In this document: positions 10,009 to 21,766 of the stretch, piece by piece
How the letters are laid out: each line of letters begins with the position of its first letter
How positions within the stretch are numbered: the stretch's first letter is position 1
DNA from: Panicum virgatum
Taxonomy: Eukaryota; Streptophyta; Magnoliopsida; Poales; Poaceae
Reading direction: 5' to 3'
Length of the DNA stretch: 64,000 bases
Assembly: GCF_016808335.1 (NCBI RefSeq)
Contig: NC_053144.1
Location: 17,964,403-18,028,402, forward strand
Made by a program: the position numbers and the translations under genes
Notes under the pieces: model-generated
Database searches by the model: none
Seen by the model: only the letters and a program-made list of their open reading frames with translations
What the model was told of the DNA's origin: nothing

Positions 10009-13000
10009 AGAAGAGTATCTTATTAACTCAACAAGACAAGTCATGACTCATGAGTAGTGAAACTGGTTACTGATTATATATAATGAACTAGAATCCCCAA
10101 AAGGGTAAGCATAGTATACTATATCTAAGATCGACGTGTATATTGAGAGATGAAATTTATATTCTGTTTGTGTTTGGCGCATCCTCAAATTTCTCCCGTT
10201 GTGCATCTAGTATATATGTGTTGGTAAGCTTAGCATCTTCTGCAAAGTGCTTAGTAACAATTGTAGTATATCTGCACGGTATATATATTGATGAATGGAT
10301 GGATGAAACATGTATGGTGTATCATTGGTATCCTACAAGTACTTTGCGCGCGCCTTGGCGCGCCTGTGTTTCTTTTTTAATAGGAAGTAAGCAAATATTA
10401 GGAGCATTTATGTCTAATAAGTTGCTTAATCTGCAGTAGTATGAACCCTTATAGAGATCCACATATATACACACACACATATACAACGGTATGAAAGTTA
10501 GCATCCATTCCTTACCCCTACAAATCCTTGGTTATGAACTAATTGTGTTACAAAGATGATGGAGTCTGCTCGTACCGCTGTGAAGAATGCACTGGATATG
10601 TTGTGCATGTAATTTAGTTTTGTAAATGTGGGATGTGGGTTGTTAATTCAGCTTATGCTTATGAAGTAGGAATCTGAATAGGTAATTAGTTTTCATTTAC
10701 ATAAATACGTACACAGTCTAATTGGTAATCTTAAGATGATATTGAGCACCAAGGATTTTGTGGTTATCCTCTGTATCTAAATCGCTTAAAATACATTTGA
10801 GATATATTGCTTAAAGTACATTTGACTTGCCTGCAATCGTAACCTCGATTCACATGCGCATTATCACCAAAATACAGTGGAAGTAATTAGCACCTTCTTC
10901 ACCTGAAATAGCAATGAAAAACCGGAAATTAAATTTTGTGGGGGGGGGAATTAGATTTTGCAAACGATGAATGTAACGCGGATGCAAAGAATCGAAGCAT
11001 ATATGCACTGTAGTAACATGGATTGGGAGGCAAAGATGGCAGAAAGAAGGTGAATAAGCAGAAATTATTAGTAGGAAGCAGAAGAGTTGCGGTCCCTTGT
11101 AGAAGGAATGTATCACGCAAAGCAATCGAAGTGTACAGAAAAGCAAATCTGGACGGACTCAACCCGACTATATGCACAGCTATGAATGAAGCTAAAAAAG
11201 AAGAGGAACTGAACGGAAGTTGGTAATCCTCTGGAAGAAAGAAAACACATGGGAAGGGAGTGTGAGCCATTTTGCATGTGTGCTTCCTTTATTCAGGCTC
11301 ACATGTTGGCCATCTCCTACTTTGGATTAGGCTCAAATCCATCTTTTTGGAAGAAAATAGAGCAACATAACAGCCATGCCAAAATAGAAAGCGTTGCAGG
11401 GAGACAACACTGAACTCCTAAAAAACAGAGCTGGTCATGATGCAAATACAACATAATGCATACCTGAAGTTTTATGTGTAATTTCCTCCCTGTTAACTAA
11501 GGCAGGACAGTCATGATGTTTCCAAATAAGGCATTGATTAGGCATCGTAGATCAAATGTGAAGAAGTAAAGCCTTAACTCAAAACAATGAGAGGAACGTA
11601 GGATATGCACTTTTAGATTGCTAATTTAAGAACCTTATGCTTTCAGGAATATTGATTGTAGCAGTGGTATAAAGTGAACCATATGCCTAAGAATCACAAC
11701 AACATTTCGTAAAAAGTGACTGAGGTTAGTAATCCAAATACTTAAAGGAGGCAACAATGAAATTATGAAACTTTGTAGGGAAATAATTATGTTCCAGAAA
11801 TAATATCTATTCTCAAAAATATACGGCAGCTAGCTTGAAACAGGTTCGTATCATATCCAAAGAGTAGCTCCATCGGTCGTTTCCATGTTTATGATTTATT
11901 TTTGGTTGGGACTTGTCGATAGAATTTAATATCTTCATGGAGTTGAACAAGGAACTATGCCAATTTATGGAATGTATCTGCAGAATTTATTTCGGGATGT
12001 GCCTCACCTTTTCAAATATTGCAACCACATAACAGTAAAGTGAATAATCTTATGTATCCGTGTAAAGAGTCGCCAATTTTGTAGCTACATAAAAGACCCT
12101 TAATTGTTTTTTTGGCCTTCATTTTAGTTAGCTTTAGCAATCACTGGAAAAGGCTAGGTATTATGACAATATGTTGGAACATCATCTTTATTTGAGCTAA
12201 AATTCTATTCTTTGACACCTTCTCTTCTTGGTCAGTTATCCAAAAATTTAAAGGAAAATATTATGATATACAAAAAAAAGTAAAGTGAATAATATAAATT
12301 AACTGTTCTATTCAAAAGTAGTCTGGAATACACAGCGTAAAAGAGACAATGTAGGTTTAGACATGGCTGGATCTTTTTTGTAGTTTTTTTTCTGAATGGA
12401 AACCTGAAACATCCTCCTGTTGCATAACAACATTGCTAAAGATTAACAATATAAAAAAATCGAGATGTATACATGGCCTTGAACTAATACAAAAAAAGAA
12501 ACTCAGAAACTGTGTAGTAATATAGCAATCGAGTCCCATATACAAATGTTTGGGTGCTTAGCAGGGTGTAGTGTAACCTCACTGAAATATGGATTGCAAC
12601 CTCAATATTCCAAAGCAAGTAAATAGATGTTTAAAATAAAACTTGCGGATCTGCCTTTAGCATATTCATGCTGGTGTTACAACATAATTAATGCTGGAGC
12701 AATACCTCTGTTCAAATTCGAAATGCTAGAGCATAGCAAAAACCGATTAGAACATGTACCATAAACTAAGTGCTGGGGGGGGGGTCTTTTTCGACTTCTC
12801 AAATAAGTGGATGCATAATGTTTATTCTTTTTCAATTACAGGTCTAGCATATTTTTTGTTACCTTGTGGTTAAATCCCAGGTATTGTTCTCTAGATATGA
12901 AAGTTCAGGTGACATTGCAACACCTTGATCTGCACATTATACATACACAAATCAACAACCCCCATATTGTGTAATGGGAACAAGAAAGTTCCAAATGCAA

Positions 13001-13960
13001 AAGAGAAAAGGCATCTTACTTTATCTTGTTGGCACAAATTTAGGTCCTGTAAAGAAGCAAGGAACAAGAAGATAAATTTCATAAATCCCTTGTGTCTTGA
13101 AGGTAAAGAAGTAAATGAAGATGCCTTAATATATTAAAATGAATATTGCCATCTGAGCAGAAGCCTATCTTCAATATGGGCCCTGCAAAATTAGAGATTT
13201 GAAATTTTATATGATAGGAAACCAAAACAACTACTATTCTTTATAAGAATACAGCCAGTTTAGCTAGTTATGCTGCACATTTAACTCATGCTAACTCCAC
13301 TGAACAGTTGGTTTTAAATTTGAGACTTATTGACTTTGAAGAATTATATGCAAACATGGACTGGCAACAGGCTGTACAAGCTCTAGATCACAACAGGAAA
13401 AGTATGTACAAACTTTAATGCAAGCTTCTAAACCATTTTTTGACAGAAGCATAGGTGTTTCTGCCATACCCTAGAGTCGTTCCAAGTTGACTCTGTTCTA
13501 AACTAAACTAGGGAGCATATAACAAATAATAATATGTAACTACTGCAAAAGTAATGAAACGATGAGAGGTGGAAACTTATCGACTTTACCATCTGTTGTA
13601 AGAAGGACAAAGTGCGCCAACTTCACAAGTTTCCAGGGATAGTTATATTCCGATAGTCCATATCAAAAAGGAAAATCTGCCGTGAACCTGCACCAAAATG
13701 AAAAATAATGAGTCTGCACTCGAAAACTATTTTTTTACCTGAAACTTGTTTAAACTACTTTGGAGAAGGAAACAGTAGTGCTTCTAATAAACAAAGGGTT
13801 AACAGAGGTTATCATGCATAAGTTGATGATTGATCAATTAAACACAGCAAATAGACTTACAAGCAAGTAGAACCACATTAAATAAAAATGAACCACATTC
13901 TGATCATAATGCAAGGACATGAAAGGTAAATTGAACCAAGCAACTTGCTGAAAAACATTC
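10009..13960. other. AT-rich intergenic DNA without a supported gene
   Basis: No open frame here resembles a known protein; the longest (antisense, 10929-11270) is composed of low-complexity residues. There are poly-G runs at 10940-10948 and 12775-12783, and a short direct repeat of GCTTAAAnTACATTTGA near 10785-10830. Around 13575-13690 a short stretch on the minus strand is flanked by splice-like AG and GT sites, but its frames are broken. Confidence 0.45.
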
Positions 13961-13969
13961 ATGCAGAAA

Positions 13970-14340
13970 AGAATTTACTTAGCACAACACAAAAAGGAAA
14001 GCTATAGCTAGGAACTGAACAAATGCAAAAACTTAAATTGCAGCCATAATGTGGAAATACAAATTCACTAGCATGATAAGATATAGATAAGGAGCGTAAC
14101 AAAAATTTACCAGAAATTGTTGGCAACAGGAGCTATTTATTTTAGCCTTAGCAAGACAAACTGAACAAATAAAGATCTACAAATATACACATACTTTGTA
14201 GATATGAAACTTTTACAGTGAAATATAAATGCATAAAGTGAGATACCGTATAAATTTCATATTTTGTGGACAAACAAAGCAGCAGAAAAAAATTAAACAA
14301 TCTTGAACCTAAATTGTTTATATTGGTTGGCAATCTACCA
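13970..14340 (-). repeat. Fragment related to the 53194-56400 TG...CA element
   Basis: Similar in order and spacing to about 55020-55345. Both share CATGCAGAAAAGAAT, ACAAATGCAAAAACTTAA, AAAATTTACCAG, TTAGCC(T/C)TAGCAA(G/A)AC, a short ACAAATA(A/T)GAT(T/C)TAC-type stretch and ATAAATTTCATA. The copy is diverged and has lost its ends. Strand is that of the presumed long terminal repeat. Confidence 0.6.
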
Positions 14341-14363
14341 ATGTCACCACCACCAGGTGTTTG

Positions 14364-14593
14364 TGTAACGACCCGGCCCGGGATAACGGCTAAGATCTAC
14401 TCTTTAAGTTGAGTAAACCACACCTACTAATTAATCCTCTTGCGCTTTCGTCCTTGCTTCGCGCAAAAAGGATCGATCCGGAATTAATTAGCTTCCCGTG
14501 ACTCGGTATTTAAATTGGTCTGGCTCCCAATTCGGCTACAGTACCCCCCATCTGCTACAGTACCGGCCCGGCACTGTTCCATGGGCTGTTACA
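14364..14593. mobile_element. 230-bp solo-LTR-like insertion
   Basis: Begins TGTAACGACCCGGCCCGGG, ends GGGCTGTTACA, and is flanked by a perfect 5-bp duplication GTTTG (14359-14363 and 14594-14598). TG...CA ends with a 5-bp target duplication are the mark of an LTR; with no internal domain or second copy, a solo LTR is the simplest reading. Confidence 0.75.
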
Positions 14594-15960
14594 GTTTGCC
14601 ATGAGAAACAAAATTAAAGCTTTCTCAAAATATGATTCTTTTACCTTTCTATTTAATTAGAAGCTAAACAACATGGCATAGAATGTAACCTCACCTTGTA
14701 TTTAGCCAATGGAACAAATAGAAGCATGTACAAATCTACTAAAAGCATATCGACACAAATTTGTAGTCTTGAAAGGATGCGACACATATATATAGTATGA
14801 TTCGACCTACCTCGTCGCCACTGTGAAACTTGTGCCCATAAACCTATAAAGCATTTCACATAATAGTTACCAAACACATTTCTCCAATAAGAATGTACTA
14901 AGAAGCATTCATATGTATAAAGAGAGGGCTCAGAATACTTTGTTTTTTTTACTCTGCAAAGTCTCAATTTAGCCTATGGTGTTAAGTTGAATTCCAAACT
15001 GAAATTCCTGCATCTTGCACACAGATATAGTGAGACCAAATGTCCAGGCAAATTTATTCACTAAACCATGAAAAAGCTATATTTGCTTTTCAAAATTGCT
15101 TTACCAACCATATTGTATCAGTGGGCCAGCAAAGAACAACGCAACTATGGGATCAAGGAGAGCGCTGGTGAGCATCATCTCCACCATACTGTACAAATCA
15201 TTTTGATCTTGTACATGCACTCAGCCACTCATGGTTGGGAGAACCCACGAGCGTTGCGCACAGGGACGGCCATCGAACGGCACGCCCGGGAAACAACACA
15301 GCAATCAATGGGAACGAAGGTCACAGGAAAGACGCGGGTAGGCGGGGGCGGCGCCAGCGGCAGCAATAGATGAGGAAGGAGACACCTGAGCCCTGGTGGG
15401 AGGGGAGCAGAGCGGCGCCTCACGCGCCGGCAGCAGCGGCGGTGGCGGAGCGACGGCCCTGGCGTACACAGGTAACGACGACGGCGCCATCGAGGCCGGC
15501 GGCTGCTCGGTGCTTGCCACCGCCATATCCCTGCGCCGCTCCCCGCTAAATGAAGTGAGCGCGGAGCCGTCCGAGCAACCGCCGCCGCGGGCTTCCCCAG
15601 CGAGAGGCGGCGGGATCGGGGATGGGGATGCGACGGCCGCCGGCGGCGGCAGTGCGGGGGCGGAGAGCGCGCGGGCGCAGGAGGAAGGAGACGTGGTGGG
15701 GAGGGCGCGGGGTAGGCGGAGACGGCGGCGCCGGGGAGGGGCGCGGGGGAGGCGGAGAAGGCGGCGCCGGGGAGGGGCGCGGAGAGGAGCGGGGACGGGA
15801 CGCAGAGGAAAGGAGGCGTCGGGAAGAAGATGGATGTGGAGATATTTACTGGAACAGTGATGTGCGGGTGGAGTAAACGTGAACCGTAGATTTATCATCG
15901 GACATTGTATATTTTTTTCACTGACGTGGCCACCCTCAAGTCGCACGGAGCGGTGCGCAA
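14594..15960. other. Intergenic, with GC-rich minisatellite at 15640-15850
   Basis: 14600-15230 is AT-rich with no gene. 15250-15860 is GC-rich and includes short purine-rich repeats of GGCGGAGAnGGCGGCGCCGGGGAGGGG-like units. A minus-strand frame across it is rich in Pro, Ala and Arg and looks like a composition artefact, or at most the leader of a lost gene. Confidence 0.4.
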
Positions 15961-15999
15961 GTAATATATAGAAATTGTGTTGGTAAAAGTCACACGCAA

Positions 16000-16920
16000 G
16001 GTAGCCTAGAAATTATGCAAGGGATCCCCATGATTCTCTATATACTGGCTGTTGGCTCATGGTTATATGCCTAAATATTTGTGTTCTTTCCAGTGTACTG
16101 GCTATTGACTTATATGGATTCCATACTCTACAGTTTCATTTATACTAACCTAACAATCTGTGCTCCAGCACGAGCTAATAAAAATTAATATAAAAGTAAA
16201 GCTTATAGCTAATAATTAATTATCTATCTCATGCCCTCTTTCATCTATTAATTATTCTGACACATACTCTAAAATACATATTTATCATTTCCTAGTTTTA
16301 ATAGATTTTATTTTGCATCACACTTCCATGTGTGTTTATATATTTAATTGAACTATTTATATGTGAAATGGTATTATTATCTCTTCCATCACACATAATT
16401 ACATGATGACACATATCATGGATAGTATTTTATATAAACAATAAAATAAATAATACATTAATAATGATAGGAATAGTAATTTAGAATTTTAATATTGGTG
16501 TACTTTAATATTTTATTGTAATTATAATTTAGATTTAGATTGAAGGATTACTTTAATTTTTAGTAATGATATAATTGGATAATTTATATGCAAATTTAGG
16601 GGGTTATTTGTATTATTTTTATAATGGCATAGGTGGTTAATTTATATGAACATTAAGGGGTTACTTTAGATTATTTTTATAGTGGCAGGGGTGGATAATT
16701 TAAATAGTTATTTTATTCTATTTTTATAATAGCAGAGGTGAGTAATTTATTAGAAAAGGTAAAAGATTCAGCGACTATTATGATTACAGTTGTCGGATTG
16801 ATGGCCGGATGTTTCTAATTTTTGTGAGAAATTCTACAATTTCTATTTTTTAAAAGTGTCCACCTAGAATCTTATGTGGCTTATCCTCCAATTAGTAATA
16901 GTAATATAGCACACATTTTA
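16000..16920 (-). mobile_element. Helitron-like AT-rich element with internal module array
   Basis: On the minus strand, 16760 down to about 16550 repeats a module of about 55-60 bp: TTA-C-CACC--TGCCA-TATAAAAATA followed by TAACCCC and TTCATATAAA-like ends, in about four diverged copies. The module resembles the interior of the 27429-27997 element. The termini are uncertain. Confidence 0.4.
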
Positions 16921-17034
16921 ACATGTGGCAATTAAGGATTTCCCCAATTTAACCTTTGCAAAACATTTTCATTTGTTTTAATACATTCTCATAATACCTG
17001 AAAATATAGAAATAAAATAGATATATCACATCCA

Positions 17035-17063
17035 CCCCCCACCCCCCCGCCCCCCTGCCCCCC
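17035..17063 (-). repeat. C-tract cluster, G-quadruplex motif on the minus strand
   Basis: Four runs of six or seven C separated by A, G and TG. The complementary strand meets the usual four-G-tract quadruplex pattern with 1-2 nt loops. Confidence 0.75.
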
Positions 17064-17766
17064 AAAAAAGCAAAAGAGAAGATTGAATCGCACAAGGCAC
17101 TCTTAATATTGGGGATGGATACGGTGCTCACCACTCCCCCTTTCGAGTGATGGCAGTGAGTAGTTTTCTCTAACCTATCGGCACCACTTGATCTCGATAA
17201 TTTTAATGTCTTACCTTTCTCCGCGAGGATTTTTTTATGTCTTACGACCTCTAAACAAAATGGAGCTTGCATAATCAAATTACTTTAGCGCCATCCATCC
17301 GACAAAAAAAAACTCCCACCCCTCTCGTCCCGCCCCGTCAGCCGCCGCCAGGCCTCGTGCCGCGCCGCCAAAACCTCTGTCTTCCCCCCATCGGCCGCCG
17401 CCGGAGATCCGTGCTCCTCCTCGGCGACCGCTCGCTGCCATCCCCTTCAGTCGTGGCTGCCTCTTCCCGCTCGGCGTCTTCATCCCGTCAGGAAAAAAGG
17501 TGCCCCCTCCCTCCCTCCCTCCCTCACATGCTGCGTGCTGCACCTTAATTTGGGATGCAGCACGCATTGATCTTGTTCTGCATGTCAATTTCGTCTCCAA
17601 CTTCTCTCTGTCTGCATGTTTTTCCCTGATCTAAATCTGTTATTTTGACTTGTCTGTCTGAAGTGTCAAGTTAGTTTGCTGTTGTGTCAAACTACGGTTT
17701 GCAGAAAATTGTCAACTTGATAGTAACAGACTTCTCTCCTTTTGCTATTTGCAACTCAAAAAAGGG

Positions 17767-18790
17767 ATGCCGGTTGTAGAGGGGTTTGACCTTAATATTG
17801 AACTAGCAGATGTTAGTTTCGCGGATGATCCTGTTACTGTTTATTTAATCAATGTGTCGCAAGATGATCCTATTGCTATGTCTCAAGATGATCATGTTGC
17901 CATACCTCCTGTCCCTACTCTAGCAAGTTCATAATGCCTATAGAATCTGATGGTCTCACAGTGCCAACAGCTCAAACTGCTACAGATGGGGGTGATGTAG
18001 AGGATGGTATTGAGATTCTATCAACACCGCAAGAGCACTATGTTGGCATGACATTTAGCACCCTGCAAGATGCTAGGGTTTACTATAATAGGTATGCTAG
18101 ACACGCTGGTTTTTCCATCAGAATTGATACCTCCCGTGAATCCAAAAAGGACAATGACAAGAGGAAAGTTATTTTTATATGCCAAAAGCTGGTGTCAATA
18201 AGAAGCAAAACCTTGATGAGGAAGGGTGGATAATTGAGAAGAAGATAGTGAGGCAAAGGCGCAGAGATTATGTTGATAGGACTCGTTGTCCTGCACGCAT
18301 GATTGTGAGAAAACAGCCCCATCTCAATGGGAGGTCGTTCACTTTGAGCGGGAGCACAATCATGAGTGTGTGAAGAAGTTCTCTCTTACAAAGTACATGA
18401 AGTCTCATAGAGAGATACCTGCTGAAGAGAAGGAGTTCATAAAGTTTCTTCATGGGTGTTGTATAACCACTACGCGCGCTTACCAGATAATGGTTGAGTT
18501 GTATGGTGGTATTGAAAACTGTCCATACACGGAAGGTGATGCAAAAAATTTGAGAGTGGAGTACCGTGCTGAGTATCGAGGAAAGGACATGAAAGCAACC
18601 CTTGATCACTTTGAGGAACTGAAGAAAGAGGATCTTGATTTCATTTACAGTTATACCCTTGATAAATTTGATAGGGTTGAGAATCTATTTTGGGTTGATG
18701 GTGCAGCAAGGAAGTCATATGAGCTCTAAGGTGATTGTATATCTTTTGACACAACTTACTTGACCAACATGTATAATATGCCGCTGTGTT
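17767..18790 (+). pseudogene. FAR1/FHY3-related gene, frameshifted and truncated
   Basis: Reading across three frames gives the start of a FAR1-family protein (plant transcription factors derived from a Mutator-like transposase). There is an acidic N-terminus, then the FAR1 DNA-binding domain (GMTFSTLQDARVYYNRYAR, FSIRIDTSRESK, the C/C/H/H positions in CPKAG, CPARM and HNHE), then the linker and the start of the transposase-like domain (VENLFWVDGAARKSYEL, FDTTYLTNMYNMP). Defects: a stop with frame change near 17930, a frame change near 18180 and another near 18290, an in-frame stop at 18727-18729, and abrupt loss of homology after about 18787, before most of the transposase core. A GC-rich leader-like stretch at 17280-17500 with a possible donor may be its first exon. 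Not expected to make a working protein. Confidence 0.82.
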
Positions 18791-19380
18791 TGTGAGGGCC
18801 CACCAGCACCACAACCTCCCAAATCTGATTTAGAAGCTGCTCTTGTATTACTTCTCGGTGGAGATGGATGTCCCACAATTTCAAGTTTCCGTTTCTTAGA
18901 CATGCTAAAAAAAATAGGCACAAAAAAATGAGTTAGAGTATATAAAATGTATATAGACCCTAATGTGATACTATATATTGAGTCTGTAACTTGGCGATAC
19001 AGGGATATCTGACTTGACAATAAAACAACGCTATTTGCATGCAAAATTTCACACAACTTGACACTGAAAAATGACTGATGTCAAAATGACTCACTAGATT
19101 TTCTCATGTCGTGTAATTTGGTCCTATGGGGGCACCAGAAATAGGAAACATACAAAAAATGGAATCTGAAAACAACTGATTTGCTGCGGTTTCCATAAAT
19201 TCGTAATGGAGAACATTATTCAGTTCTTAATAGCTAAATCCAGACGCTATTTGCGTGCAAAAAATTCACATAACTTGACACTAAAAAAAATACAGGATTC
19301 CCCGCCGCCGCAGCCAGCGGCAAAAGGAAAGGCATGGGCGCGGCGCCGAAGCACTGCTTACGCCATGGCGTCGACGGGTT
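18791..19380. other. Rearranged spacer with a 45-bp direct repeat
   Basis: Starts at the truncation point of the FAR1-like pseudogene. CGCTATTTGCATGCAAAATTTC... at 19029 recurs at 19246 with a few changes. On the minus strand a short frame from 18903 opens MSKKRKLEIVGHPSPPRS, but it runs into antisense of the pseudogene. Confidence 0.4.
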
Positions 19381-19740
19381 CCTGTGCTGCAACGGGGTTC
19401 GAGTGGACGACGCAATGGCGGCGGCAGCGGGGGAGCCCCGTCTACCTCTACAGCACGCCGCGGGTCCAGCAAATTTGCTGCATACCTGTACTGCAGGGGG
19501 TGTGCGGGTGGAGGCGGCAATGCGCGGCAGCGGCACGGAGCCCCTTCTACCTCTACAGCACGCCGCGGGTCCTCCGCAACTTCGCCACCTACCTGTACAA
19601 CAGGGGGGTGCGGGTAGACGCGCGGCGATGGCGGGCGGCAGGGCGAGCCCCCCTTCTACCTCGACAGCAAAGCCAACTACGGGTGGAGCAATAGCGCGCG
19701 GCGCAGGGGCCCCTTCTACTTCCTGCGCCTCCTGAGCGAG
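19381..19740 (+). repeat. Eroded coding tandem repeat (about 105 bp unit)
   Basis: The string TCTACCTCTACAGCACGC occurs at 19441 and 19546, and a diverged CTACCTCGACAGCAAA at about 19653. Read in protein, the unit is about 35 residues: YLYSTPRV, about seven variable residues, YLYNRGVRVDA, then a Gly-rich end. Frames change between units, so no intact protein is encoded now. Family not recognised. Confidence 0.55.
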
Positions 19741-20100
19741 CTCGGCTGCGGCACCATGGCGGGGGAGGGCAGGGAAGGGGTGAGATTGGGGGGGAGGGGC
19801 GGGGAGGATGGGGGTTGCAACTCACATTGAATCCGCAGCGGCAGGGAGGGGGGGCAAGCGACCCCGATCCACTCCCGCTGCTCCTCGAATGGGCCACAGC
19901 CGCCGCTCCTCGCCGGCCGGTCCTCTGCTGCCGCTCCTCGCCGGCAACTAGGACCCGCACGGCTCCTCTAGCCCCCTGTCGCAGGAGGCAACCGTTGCCC
20001 GTTTGGGGGACAGGAGGTGAAAGCGGACGCGATTATCCATCGCTTGAGGTGATGGTTACCGAAACCATCACCTGAAGCGGACTTTTCCCCTACCGCTGGA
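19741..20100. other. GC-rich spacer ending in a small hairpin
   Basis: No supported gene. 20042-20078 holds a short inverted repeat (AGGTGATGGTT / AACCATCACCT around ACCGA). Confidence 0.4.
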
Positions 20101-21766
20101 GGGAGCCTAAGATATTATTAGGATGCATTCAGGCCTGTTAGGCCCATTACTGATTCATACGTGCATATTGATAGAATGTCTGCGTACGGTTGCTTAATTT
20201 ACAGAAAATATGAGCATGCATGCATAAGTTGACAAACGATGCTGACATCATCCACATGCATGCAAGTCCAAACTAAAAAAAGTTATAAATTTTGAACTAA
20301 GCATCCAGATTAAATTTGAATTGCACCATTATCTTTATTATGATAAAATCTTCAAAACAAGACCATACTTGCATATGTTTGCATGATATTTTTTTAAAAG
20401 TTTCTTAATATTAAATAATTAGATTCGGCTTCTGGGAACACATTTTTTAACAACACGAACAAATAAGTATTTTTACGAAAAAATAATAATGTACAACGAA
20501 CAAAACATTAAACATCGAGAACATTTGATTGTATAAGCTAAATAACATAAATAAATATCTCGAACAAATAGTTCAGCATCATAGAATAATTTAGTCTACA
20601 AAGAGAACAAATAATTTAGCATTACGAACAAATAATTTAGCATTACAAACAAATTATTTTTGTTGAAAAAATACGAGAAAGAGGAATGTTGTTGAAAGGG
20701 ATGAATTAAGGATATCTTCCTAAGGTTCAGAAAGGAAGACAAAGTGGAGAAAGGATAAATAAAAATAATAAATGTGTACGTAGAGCGAATTAGAAGAAAA
20801 AAGCAAAATAGTCTTTAATCTAGTGGCTATCGATAACCTGAGTAGCATCTAGTATGTTTAGATTCAACTCCTCGTGGAAACGAGAATTAAACAGATGCGA
20901 AATCTAGAAGAAAATAAATAGAAAAGCATAAGTAAATAAAAAGAACATAGAGAATTTAGGGGAAAAAACTTGCTAAATCACTCACTAATAGAAGAAGAAA
21001 TGAAAGAAAAGTTAAAGGATAGAAAGAAAATAAATAGAAAAGCAGTAAAGAAGAAGATAGAGAAAATAAATTAAATAAGTAAATATGAGAAAATAAATAG
21101 AAAGCGAAATTAGTATAAAACATTAGCAAAATAAAAAAGGAAAATAATGGAAGAAAAAGAATGAAACAAAACCAAACAGCAACAAGGGGAGAAAATAGAC
21201 CGAAGGAAATGAAACAAGTGACACGAGCAATAGCAATGGGAGCCCAAAAAAATAAAAATAAAGAATAAAGTAAACTAGGTCCACAAATCTTGTCTTTTCT
21301 GCCAAAATTAATACTACTATAAGCTCAAACTAAACACGTCACAAGTAGACCCAGCAGCAAGTGTGGACCTGAGGGTTCCCAGGAGACAAATGGGGATGCG
21401 CATCATTTAGAACTAAAACAGGCTGTGCTGAGAGGAGTTCTATTGGGCCAAATAAGCTAACGAAACAGCCCACCAGCGGATGCGTCCTTCTTCAGGCGAT
21501 GGATGTCACATTTGTAGCGCGGGCGATGTATATCCCCCCGGGTGAAAGCGGCGTGGGCGGTCAAAACAGGCTGAAAAGGGAGCCTGGGCTCACGTCGGCC
21601 TGCTGGGCCGCGGGGGTCACGCGTTGGGTTGCTAGTGCGACCCGTCGCCGGATAGACTTCGTGTTTTTAGAAGAAAGCAATTAAGGAAGGACGCAACACA
21701 GGCTTAGCCCAGCCCAGCTGGGCTATTGTGGGCCAGCCAGCCCAGCTGGACATTAGAGAAGTTTCG
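20101..21766. other. AT-rich spacer with strongly purine-skewed tract
   Basis: 20570-20660 holds three or four copies of GAACAAATAATTTAGCATTAC-like units. 20640-21270 is very poor in C and T on the plus strand, with AGAAAATAAATAGAAA repeated at about 20910, 21020 and 21090. 21420-21766 is ordinary spacer. No gene supported. Confidence 0.5.

Noticed and set aside
10929..11270. 113-residue minus-strand hydrophobic frame
   Set aside because: Phe/Ser/Leu-rich translation of a purine-rich plus strand; no start context, no homology seen.
15305..15946. 213-residue minus-strand frame
   Set aside because: Low-complexity Pro/Ala/Arg sequence over a purine-rich minisatellite, no domain and no splice-linked continuation.
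16949..17278. 109-residue minus-strand frame
   Set aside because: Runs through the C-tract cluster and has no recognisable domain.
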